Positions 8,753 to 20,700 of a stretch of DNA of 64,000 nt are shown here, in pieces (positions within the stretch are counted from its first letter, which is position 1; the number at the start of each line of letters is the position of its first letter). The position numbers were made by a program, and so were the translations under genes. The notes below the pieces were generated by a model. That model was not told the DNA's origin, did no database searches, and saw only the letters and a program-made list of their open reading frames with translations. Origin of the DNA: Nocardia rosealba (GTDB taxonomy: Bacteria; Actinomycetota; Actinomycetes; Mycobacteriales; Mycobacteriaceae); the NCBI RefSeq assembly GCF_020216065.1, contig NZ_JAIWNA010000001.1, forward strand, positions 1-64,000. Reading direction: 5' to 3'.

Positions 8753-8788
8753 CGAAACATCTTGCCGATCCCGGAGGAGCTGATTCCG

Positions 8789-11700
8789 ATGACCACACCC
8801 TTGGAGAACGCGATCCTGCAGTTCATTCTCGATTTGCTGCGCGATCCTAAGGCCGCGGCGGCGTACTGCAACGCGCCGGACAAGGTCATCGAGGAGGCGC
8901 AGCTGTGCGCGACCCCCGAATACATCGCCGCCTGCGCGCCGATGGTGGCGCGCGGCGTGTGCGATGCGGGGAGTGCGCCGTTGCGAGGCATCGTCGGGTG
9001 CGGCGGGGGAGGTCATGGGTTCGGAGGTGGTGGTCATGGTGCCGGGTTCTATGGTGCCGGTGCCGGGCCGTCGATGTTCTTCGGGCCGGGGCGTTGGTTC
9101 GGGCCGGGGCAGGGTGGGTTCGGGCCCGGTGGAGGCGGTGGCCGTGGGGGTAACGGCGGTGGCGGGAACGGTGGGCCCGGCGGTGGTGGGCCCGGTGGGC
9201 CCGGCGGCGGTGGCGGGGGCGGCCGGCCCGGTGGTCCCGGTGGGCCGGGTGGGCCCGGAGGACCCGGCGGTGGTCCCGGTGGACCCGGAGGGCCCGGGGG
9301 ACCTGGCGGAGGTACCGGCGGTAATACCACCAACAACAACAGTGGCAACACCACCAACACCAACAGTGGCAACACGACGAACAATCAGGGCAACGGGGAC
9401 AACGAGATTTTCAGCCCCGACATTCTCACCGGCGATGTGCTCAACAATCCCGTGAGCAATGTGCTCAACGGTAATCCGCTCAGCAACGTGCTCAACGGGA
9501 CAAATCTGGGCGGCGTGAATCTCGGTGATATCGCGAATGTCGGCAACGTGGGCGAGGTGCTGAGCAATGTCGGCAATCTCGGCGACACCCTGAGCAATAT
9601 CGGCAGCCTCGGTGACACGCTCAACGACGTGGGCAACCTGACCAACTCGGTCGGCGACATCAGCGGTCTCGGCGACGTGACCAACACCGTCGGAAACCTC
9701 GGCGACATCACTGGGATCGGCGATGTGATCGGCGGCGGCAACACGATCGGCGATGTCACCAACCTCATCAGTGGTGCCAACGTCGGAGATCTGCTGAGCG
9801 GCAACACGGTCGGTGATGTCACCAACCTGGTCAGCGGTGCGAACATCGGCGATATCGCCAACGGCAGCACTCTCGGTGACATCACCGGCATCAACGCGCT
9901 CAACCAAGCTGCCCAAATCGCGACCGAAATGACCGACGCCTTCAACGCCGTGCAAATCGGCGACGCCTTCCTCGGCAACCTCAGCGCCCCCGTCACGGTG
10001 GTATCCGGTTCCCTCGGCGGCGTGAGCGGCGTCCTCAACGGCATCAGCCCGATCAGCAATATCTTCAACGATTTCAGTGATATCGGCGATGTGGGTCATG
10101 TGCTCGAGGAGCTGGCCATCGGCAATTTCGTTTCCGCGCTCAACAATGTGGGGAATGTGGGTGACGTGATCGGATCCGCCGGGGATATCAGCGGAATCGG
10201 TTCCGTGGGTGATGTGAGCAATGTGGTGGGGAATGTGGTCACCGATGTCGGTTCCGTCGGAGATGTGCTCGGTGATGTGACGAATACCGGTGATGTGGTC
10301 GGCGGCGTGCTCAACGGTGCCGGCTCGATCGGCGATGTGACCAATGTGGTGAATCAGGTTGTGGGCGACCAGAACCTGAGCAATGTGCTCAACGGGGCCG
10401 GGTCTGTGGGTGACGTGATCGGGGATGTCACGAATGTGGGGTCGGTGTCGGAGGTGCTGAACGAGGTGGGCTCGGTCGGCGAGGTGACCAACACGGTGGG
10501 TGATGTGAGCAATGTTGTCGGGTCGGTTGCGGGTGACATCGGGTCGATCGGTGAGGTGAGTGAGGTTGTCGGTGGGGTCGGCAACGTGAGCAACGTGGTC
10601 GGGGATCTCACCGAGGTGGGCAATATCGGCAGCGTGGTCGGCTCTGTCGGCGACGTCACCCAGAACATCGGTGATGTCACCGGGATCGGCGGGTCTGTGG
10701 GTGATGTGCTGTCCGACATCGGAAGTGTCGGCGGGGATGTGGGTTCCATCGGTGATGTGAGCACTGTGGTCGGTGACGTGGTCGGCGGGGATGTCGGCAA
10801 CGTGATCGGCGGCGACGTGACCGACGTGGGCGGCGATGTGAGCAATGTCGTCAACGACGTGGTCGATGGCGATGTCCTCGGCTCCGTCGTTTCCGTGGGT
10901 GACGTGACCGATGTGGCCGGCTCTGTCATCGGCGGCGATGTGCTCGGTTCGGTCGGCGACATCGGTTCCGTCGGTGACGTTCTCGAGGGCGGCATCGGCA
11001 ACGTGACCCAGTCGGTGGGCGACCTCACCGGCATCGCCGGTTCGGTCGGCGAGGTAACCGGCATCGCAGGCGACTTCACCGGTGTAGCAGGCGATCTCGT
11101 CGGTGGTGACGTCTCCGGTGTCGCCGGAGACGTGATCGGCTCGGTCGGTGATGTTTCCGGTATCGCCGGCGACGTGAGCGGTATCGCGGGCGACGTAACC
11201 GGCGTGGCCGGCGATGTCATCGGTACCGCGGGCGACATCGGATCGGTGAGCAATGTGGTCGGCGATGTCGTCGGCGGCGATGTGTCCGGCGTAGCGGGCG
11301 ACCTCACCAACACTTTCGGCGACGTGACGAACACTGTTGGTTCCGTAGGTGACATCACCGGTGTCGCAGGCGATCTCGTCGGTTCCGTCAGCGAAGTGTC
11401 CGGCGTAGCCGGGGATGTGACCGGCGTGGCAGGCGATATCGGTTCCGTCGGCGACGTCGTCGGTGGTGATGTGATCGGCTCGATCGGCGACGTCACCGGC
11501 ATCGGTTCGATCGGCGACCTGACCGGTGCGGCAGGCGACCTCACCAACACCGTCGGTTCCGTCGGCGACGTGACGAACGTGGTGGGCGACGTCGCTTCAG
11601 TCGGCGGCGACTTGACCAACACCATCGGCTCCGTCGGCGATCTCACCGACATCGGTTCGGTCGGCGATCTGACCGGCGTGGCAGGGGACCTCACCAACAC

Positions 11701-14700
11701 AGTCGGTTCGATCAGCGAGGTCACCGGGGTAGCCGGCGATCTGACCGGCATCGCGGGCGATCTGACCGGCGTCGCTGGTGACGTGAGCGGTGTTGCCGGC
11801 GACCTGACGAATACGGTCGGCTTTGTCGGTGATGTGGCGAACAACCTGACCGGCGTCGCGGGCGACGTAACGGGTGTGGCGGGCGACCTCACCAACACGG
11901 TCGGCTCGGTCGGCGACGTCGCGAACGACTTCACCGGCGTTGCAGGCGATCTCACTCAGTCGATCGGCGACGTGAGCGGTGTGGCAGGCGACCTGTCCGG
12001 AGTGGCAGGTGACCTCACCGGGGTGGCCGGCGACTTCACCGGTATCGCGGGTGACCTCACCAACACCGTGGGCTCGGTCGGAGACCTGACCGGTGTGGCA
12101 GGCGACGTACTCGGCAACTCGGGCGACATCACCGGAGTCGCGGGCGATGTAGTCGGTTCGGTGGGCGACGTGACGCAGACCGTCGGCGACGTCTCGGGCA
12201 TCGCGGGCGAGATCGGCGACGTAACCGGCGTCGGCGGCGACATCTTCGGCACCGTCGGCTCCATCAGCGACGTCACCAACACGGTCGGCGATATCTCCGG
12301 TGTAGCAGGCGATCTCACTTCGACCGTCGGTGATGTGACCGGTATGGCCGGCGATATCTCGGGTGTCGCAGGCGATCTTACGAACACCGTTGCCTCAGTC
12401 GGTGATTGGACGAACACCGTCGGTGACATCACCGGCGTCGGCGGTGACCTGCTCAGCGACGTGACCGGTACGGTCGGCTCCGTCGGCGACGTCACGGGTG
12501 TGGCGGGCGACTTGACCCAAACTGTCGGTGACGTGTCGGGCGTGGCGGGTGACCTTACGAACTCGGTCGGCGACATCACGGGTGTGGCAGGCGATCTCAC
12601 CCAGTCCGTCGGCGGCGTGACCGGCGTGGCCGGCGACCTGACGAACACCGTTGGCTCGGTGGGCGATTGGACCAATACGATCGGTGATGTCACCGGCATC
12701 GCGGGCAGCGTGGTCGGCGATGTGACCGGCGTTGCAGGCGACCTCACTCAGAGCATCGGCGACGTGAGCGGAGTCGCCGGCGACCTCACCCAGACCGTGG
12801 GCGACGTGAGCGGCGTTGCGGGCGATGTGTCCGGCGTGGCGGGCGATCTGACTCAGACCGCGGGCGACGTAAGTGGAATCGCCGGAGACGTCACCGGCGT
12901 GGCAGGGGATCTCACCAACACTGTCGGCTCGGTCGGCGATCTCACCAGCACGGTCGGAGATCTGACCGGTGTGGCCGGAGACGTGTCGGGGGTCGCAGGC
13001 GATCTGACCGGCGTGGCAGGGGACCTGACGCAGACGGTCGGTTCTATCGGCGACCTCACCGGTGTCGCGGGGGACCTCACCAACACGATTGGCGATCTGA
13101 CCGGCATCGCGGGTGATGTGTCCGGTGTCGCGGGCGACCTGACGAACACGGTCGGCGATGTGAGCGGCACCGTGGGCTCCGTCGGCGACTGGACCAACAC
13201 CGTGGGCGACTTGACCGGTGTGGCCGGTGACCTCACCAACACCGTCGGCTCCGTCGGCGACCTGATCGGCTCGGTCGGCGACGTGAGCGGCGTGGCAGGC
13301 GATCTGACCAACACCGTAGGCAACATCAGCGACGTGACCGGTGTCGCTGGCGATCTCACCAACTCGGTAACCGGTGTCGCAGGGGATGCGGGCAGCGTGG
13401 TCGGTTCGGTCGGCGACGTCACCGGTGTCGCGGGCGACCTCACCAACACTGTTGGCTCCGTGGGTGATTGGACGAACACGGTCGGCAACCTCACCCAGTC
13501 CGTGGGCGACGTGACGGGCGTAGCGGGCGACCTCACTCAGTCGGTCGGCGACATCAGCGGGGTCACGGGAGACCTGACCGGAGTGGCGGGCGATCTCACC
13601 AACACCGTCGGATCCATCAGCGACGTGACGGGCGTCGCGGGCGACATCGTCGGCTCCGTGGGTGATGTGTCCGGTGTGGCGGGCGACCTGACGCAGACGG
13701 TCGGTTCCATCAGCGATGTGACCGGAGTCGCCGGCGACGTCGTCGGCTCGGTAGGCGACGTGAGCGGCGTAGCAGGTGACCTGACCGGAGTGGCGGGCGA
13801 TCTGACCCAGACCGTCGGCAGCGTCGGTGACATCACCGGAGTGGCGGGTGACCTGACCGGAGTGGCCGGGGACCTGACGCAGACGGTCGGCAACATCAGC
13901 GATGTCACGGGCATCGCGGGTGGCCTCACCGGTGTCGCCGGGGATCTGACGAACACAGTCGGTTCGATCAGCGACGTGACCGGGGTCGCGGGTGATCTCA
14001 CCAATACGGTCGGCTCGGTGGGTGACGTGACCGGTGTTGCGGGCGACCTCACGCAAACGGTAGGCGATGTGACCGGAACCGTTGGCTCCGTTGGTGATTG
14101 GACCAACACGGTCGGCAATCTGACCCAGTCGATCGGCGATGTCTCTGGGGTCGCGGGTGATCTGACCGGTGTGGCCGGTGACCTCACCAACACAGTCGGC
14201 TCGGTCGGCGATATCGCGGGTGTGGCCGGCGATCTGACGCAAAACGTCGGCGACATCACCGGTATGACCGGCGATCTCACCGGCGTCGCAGGGGATCTGA
14301 CCCAGACCGTCGGCTCGGTCGGCGACGTGACCGGAGTGGCGGGCGATCTCGCGCAGACGGTCGGCAACATCGGTGACGTGACGGGTGTCGCCGGCGATGT
14401 CCTCGGCTCCGTCGGCGACGTGACCAATACGGTGGGCGACCTGACCGGCGTCGCGGGCGATCTCACCCAGACCGTCGGCAACATCAGCGACGTGACCGGC
14501 GTCGCCGGAGATCTCACGCAGACCGTTGGATCCGTCGGCGACGTGACGGGCGTGGCCGGCGATCTCACCAACACGATCAGCGATGTGACCGGCACCGTCG
14601 GATCCGTCGGCGACATCACCGGCGTGGCCGGAGATCTCACCGGCGTCGGCGGCGACCTACTCAGCGATATCACCGGCAACACAGGCGATCTCACCGGTGT

Positions 14701-17700
14701 GGCGGGCGACCTGACGCAGACGGTCGGTTCGATCAGCGACGTGACCGGTGTCGGTGGCGACCTCGTCGGGGACGTGACTGAAATCGCGGGCGATTTGACC
14801 GGCAACTCCGGTGACCTGACCGGCATTGCAGGTGACCTCACCGGGGTGGCGGGCGACCTGACCGGGACCGTCGGTTCGATCGGCAACGTGACCGGCGTCG
14901 GCGGCGACCTCCTCAGCGACCTCACCGGCAATTCGGGCGACCTGACCAACACGGTCGGCGACATCACCGGTGTCGCCGGTGATCTACTCACCAACTCGGG
15001 CGACATCAGCGGTGTTGCAGGCGATTTGACCAACACTGTCGGTGATGTGAACGGTGTCGCAGGTGGCTTGGTCAACAATGCCGGTGACATCACAGGCGTG
15101 GCGGGTGATCTGGTCGGCTCGGTCAGCGACATCACCGGCAATACAGGCGATTTGACTGGCATCGCTGGTGACATCACCGGCGTGGCGGGCGGTCTCGTCA
15201 ACGGAGACGTGACGGGTGATCTGATCGACGGCACGGTCGGTGACATCACCGGCGGCCTGGTGAACGGGGACGTGACCGGCACCGCGGGCGATCTGACCGG
15301 CGTGGCGGGCGGCCTCGTCAACGGGGATGTGACCGGCGATCTCATCGACAACGCGGGCACCGTCACCGGCGTCGCGGGCGACCTGGTCAACACCGGCGAT
15401 ATCAGCGGAATCGCGGGCGATCTCGTCGGCTCGGTCGGCGACATCGGCAACAGCGGTGACCTGACCGGCGTCGCGGGCGACGTGATCGGCAACAGCGGCA
15501 CCATCGCAGGCGACCTGGTCGACAACTCCGGCGACATCATCGGGACCGTCGGAGACATCTCCGGAGTCGCGGGGGATCTCACCGGCGTGGCGGGGGATCT
15601 CACCGGAAACACCGGGGACCTCACCGGCGTCGCCGGCGATCTGACCGGAGTGGCGGGCGGCCTGGTCAATGGCGACGTGACCGGCGATCTCATCGACAAC
15701 ACCGGCGATATCACCGGTGGTCTCATCAATGGTGACGTGACCGGCGACCTGATCGACGGCACCGTCGGCGACCTCACGAACGTCGGCAACATCAGCGACA
15801 TCACCGGCGACCTCATGGACGTGACTGGCGTGGCGGGCGGCCTCGTCAACGGCGACGTGCTCAGCGACATCACCGGCAATACCGGTGACCTGACCGGCGT
15901 GGTCGGCGATATCACCGACAACGGCGACATCGGTGGCGTGATCGGTTCGGTCGGTGACATCACCGGCAACAGCGGCGACCTCACAGGCGATCTGCTGGAC
16001 AACACGGGCGACATCGGCGGTGCGGTCGGTGACATCACCAACTCGGGTGACATCGGCGGCCTCATCGGCTCGGTAGGCGACATCACCAACAACGGCGATA
16101 TCGCCGGCCTAGCAGGAGGACTCGTGAACAACACCGGAGACGTGGTCGGTGACATCACCGGCAACAGCGGAGATCTGACAGGCATCGCGGGCGGCTTGGT
16201 GAACGGCGACATCACCGGCGACCTGCTCGACAACTCGGGCACCGTGGTCGGCGATCTGGTCGACAACTCGGGCGCGATCGGCGGCGTCGTCGGCGACATC
16301 ACCAACACGGGCGAGCTCATCGGGGACCTCACCGGCAACAGCGGTGACCTGACCGGCGTCGCGGGCGACCTGGTCGACAACTCCGGCGGGATCCTGAGCG
16401 ACATCACGAACAACGGTGATATCGCCGGTGTCGCAGGAGGTTTGGTGAACGGCGACCTCACGGGTGTGGCCGGCGATCTCGCCGCAGGCCTGGTCAACGG
16501 CGATATCACCGGTGTAGCAGGCGATCTCACCGGCGACCTGCTCGACAACAGCGGTGACATCGGTGGCCTCATCGGCTCGGTCGGTGACATCACCGGTGCG
16601 GGCGATGTCACCGGAGTCGCGGGCGATCTGACCGGCGTGGCAGGCGGCCTGGTGAACAACACCGGTGACATCACCGGTGACCTGCTCGACAATTCGGGTG
16701 CCATCGGTGGCGTGGTCGGCGACCTCACGAACACGGGCGACCTCACTGGCGGCCTTGTCGACGGCGACCTCACCGGTGACCTGATCGACGGCGATTTCAA
16801 TGGCGCTGCAAGCGATCTCATCGATAACACCGGTGACATCGGCAGCCTCATCGGCTCCGTCGGCGACATCACTGGCAACACGGGTGATCTCACCGGTGTG
16901 GCGGGCGACCTGACCGGCGGCCTTGTCAACGGCGATCTCACCGGCGATCTGGTCGACGGCGATCTGACAGGTATCGCCGGCGGCCTCGTCAACGGCGATG
17001 TGACGGGTGATCTGGTCGACGGCGACGTCACCGGCATCGCGGGCGGGCTGGTCTCGAACACCGGTGACATCACCGGCGGACTGGTGAACGGCGATCTGAC
17101 CGGTGTTGCGGGTGACCTCACCGCAGGCCTGGTGAACGGGGATGTAACCGGCGATCTCGTCGACAACTCGGGCGCGATCGGCGGCCTGGTGGGTTCGATC
17201 ACCGACAACGACATCACCGGCGGTTTGGTGGGTGGCGACGTGGTCGGCGACATCACCGGCGGCCTCGTGAACGGCGACATCACCAACGGTGACTTGACCG
17301 GCGTCGCAGGCGATCTCACCGCAGGGCTGGTCAATGGCGATCTCGTCGATGGTGATCTGACCGGTGTCGCGGGCGGAATCCTCAACGGGGACATCGGGGA
17401 TGTGACCGGTGATCTGGTCGACGGTGACGTCACCGGCGGTCTGGTCAACGGCGACATCGTCAACAACATCAGCGACATCAGCGGTGCCGCAGGCGGACTC
17501 GTGAACGGCGATGTGGTCGGCGATATCGTCGACGCGGGCGACATCACCGGCGACCTCGTCGACGGCGATCTGACCGGCATCGCGGGCGGAATCGTCAACG
17601 GGGACATCGTCGGTGACATCACCGACAGCGACGTCCTCACCGGCGACTTCCTCAACGATCTGTCCGCGGTCACCGGTGGCGTGGTCAACGGGGATGTGCT

Positions 17701-20700
17701 CAGCGACATCACCGGTGCCGCGGGTGGCGTGGTGAACGGCGATATCACCGACAACGACATCGTCGACGGTCTGGTGAACGGCGACGTGCTCAGCGGCATC
17801 ACCGACAACGACATCACCGGTGACCTGGCCGACAACGTGGGCAACGTGACCAACACCGGCGACGTAGCCAACCTGATCGGCCTCACCGGCTTGGCCGCCG
17901 CGGTCACCGGCATCGCGGGCGACGTCGGCACCGGCGACCTCATCGGCAACTTCGACCTCGCCGGCCTGGCGAGCGACCTCTTCGACAACTCCGGTGACAT
18001 CACCGGCGTCGCAGGCGGTCTCGTCAATGGCGACGTTGTCGGTGACATCACCGACAACGGCCTGGTCGGCGGCATCCTCAACGGCGACATCACCAATACG
18101 GGCGACATCGGCGGCCTGGTCGGCGACGTCACCAACACAGGTGACATCGGTGGCCTGGTCGGCGACATCACGAACACCGGCGATCTGGTCGGCGACATCA
18201 CCGACGTCGGCAACGTCACGGGCGAGCTCCTCGACGGAGATCTCACCGGCATCGGCGCCATCGGCGACGCGACCGGCGACCTCGTCGACGGCTCCCTCGG
18301 GGACGTGACCGGCGACCTGATCGACGGTTCGATCGGCGACCTGGTCGATGGCGGCCTGGTCGGCGACCTCACCGGAGTCGGCGCCATCGGTGATGTGACG
18401 GGCGACCTGATCGACGGTTCGGTCGGTGACATCACGGGTGATCTGGTCGATGGCGGCGTCGTCGGCGATCTGACGGACGTCGGCAACATCACCGGCGACC
18501 TGATCGACGGAGGCCTGGTCGGCGATCTGACGAACGTCGGTTCGATCGGCGATATCACCGGCGACCTGACCGATGTCGGTTCGGTCGGTGACATCACCGG
18601 CGATCTCATCGACGGCGACATCGTCGGCGACCTGACGGGAGTTGCCGGGGACCTCAACGGAATCGGTGACGTCACTGGCGATCTGGTCGACGGTTCGGTG
18701 GGCGACATCACCGGTGACCTCGTTGACGGCGGTGTGGTCGGTGACCTGACCGGAGTCGCGGGCGATCTCACGGGCATCGGCGACATTGCCGGTGACTTGG
18801 TCGACGGTGACATCGGCGGTGATCTCACCGGCGTCGCAGGCGACCTGACCGGTGTCGCAGGCGACATCACCGGCATCGGCGCCATCGGTGACGTGACGGG
18901 TGATCTGGTCGACGGTTCGGTCGGCGACATCACCGGCGGTCTCGTAGGCGACCTGACCGACGTGGGCAATGTCGGCGACGTGACCGGCGATCTGATCGAC
19001 GGAAACCTGGTCGGCGATGTCACCGGCGTCGCCGGAGACCTCACGGGCGTCGGCGCCATCGGGGACATCACCGGCGACCTTGTAGACGGTGGCATCGTCG
19101 GCGACCTGATCGACGTCGGTTCTGTCGGTGACATCACCGGTGACTTGGTCGACGGCGGCATCACCGGTGACCTGATCGACGGTGACCTCACCAACATCGG
19201 GTCGATCGGTGACGTGACCGGTGACCTGATCGACGGTGACCTCACCAACATCGGATCGATCGGCGACGTGACGGGCGACCTCATCGACGGTGACGTCACA
19301 GGCGATCTGATCGACGGCGACCTCGTCGGCGATATCACCGGCGACCTGCTCGACGGCGATATCACGGGCGACCTCATCGACATCACCGACAACGACCTCA
19401 TCTCCAACCTGACCGACATCGACGTGACCGGCATCGCCGGTGACCTGACCAGCACGGTGGGCGACATGACCGGACCTTTGAGCGGTAACGACATCTCGGG
19501 CACGATCGGCGACATCCTCAGCGGCAATGGCGGCGGGGGAGGTGGCGGCGGGACCGGTGACGTCACCTGGGTCGGCGACCTGGTGAGCATCACCGACTCG
19601 TTCAGCGATATCACGAATGTGTTCGGTGATTGGTCGAACATGATCGGCGACATCAGTGGCTCCTTCGGCGACCTGTCCGGCGCGTTCGAGAACCTGAACG
19701 TGAGCGACGTCTTCGGCGACGTGACCGGGGTCTCGGGCGACTGGTCCGCCATGATCGCCGGCATCAGCGACAACGCCCTCGAGATCACCGGCTTCGGCAG
19801 CGGCGTGGTGAGCGAGCTGGTGAACGTGTCCGGCGACTGGAACAACACGGTCGTGGGCATCTCCGGCAGCTTCGGCGACGTGGTCGGCATCGGCGGTGAC
19901 GTGGTGAACGTCGGCGGCGACCTGGTCGGCTCGGTCGCGGGCGTGGGCGGTTCGGTCGGCGATATCACGGGCTCGCTCACCGGCATCGGCGGTTCGGTCG
20001 GCGACATCACGGGCTCGCTTACCGGCGTGGCGGGCGATCTCACCGGCGTGGCGGGCGACCTCACCGGCGTCGCGGGCAACCTCACCGGCATCGGCGGCAA
20101 CCTGTCCGACGTGTTCGGCGACGTGACCGGCTCCTTCGGCGACCTCACCGGTTTCGGTGGAGACGTCACCGGTTTCGTCGCCGACCTGACCGGCATCGGC
20201 GGTGACCTGACCGGCTCGGTCGGCGACCTCACCGCCTTCTTCGGAGACTTCACCGGTATCGCCGGTGACGTGGCCGCTTTCACGGGCGACCTGACCGGCA
20301 CCTTCATCGGTGTCGGTGGCGACCTGATCGGCTCGGTCGGTGACCTCACCGGCGTCGGCGTGACCGGCGTGGTCGGCGATGTGACCGGCTCGTTCGGTGA
20401 CATCACCGGCGCGACCGGACTGATCGGTGATCTGGATCTGGCGAACACGATCGGCGACGTGACCGGCTCGGTCGACGTCGGCGATATCGGTGGTGATGTG
20501 ACCGGCGTCTTCGGTGACATCGCGGGAGATGTGACCGGAGTCGTCGGCGCAGTCGGCGACGTGACCGGGGTGGTAGGCGACCTTGACCTTTCTGGAATTG
20601 GGGATGTGAGTGACATGGGTGACATCAATATCGGCGGCGAGAACAACATTTTCGGTGCGGGCCTCAACGATGTGAACGGCATCGGCGACAACTTCGGCGG

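Noticed and set aside
10354..14242. Three further long minus-strand frames (10354-11955, 11956-12747, 12395-14242)
   Set aside because: They are shadows of the same repeats in different antisense frames and overlap each other.
11041..15060. CRISPR-like regular repeat array
   Set aside because: The 21-bp periodicity keeps a reading frame and encodes a protein motif. Repeats are contiguous with no unique spacers.
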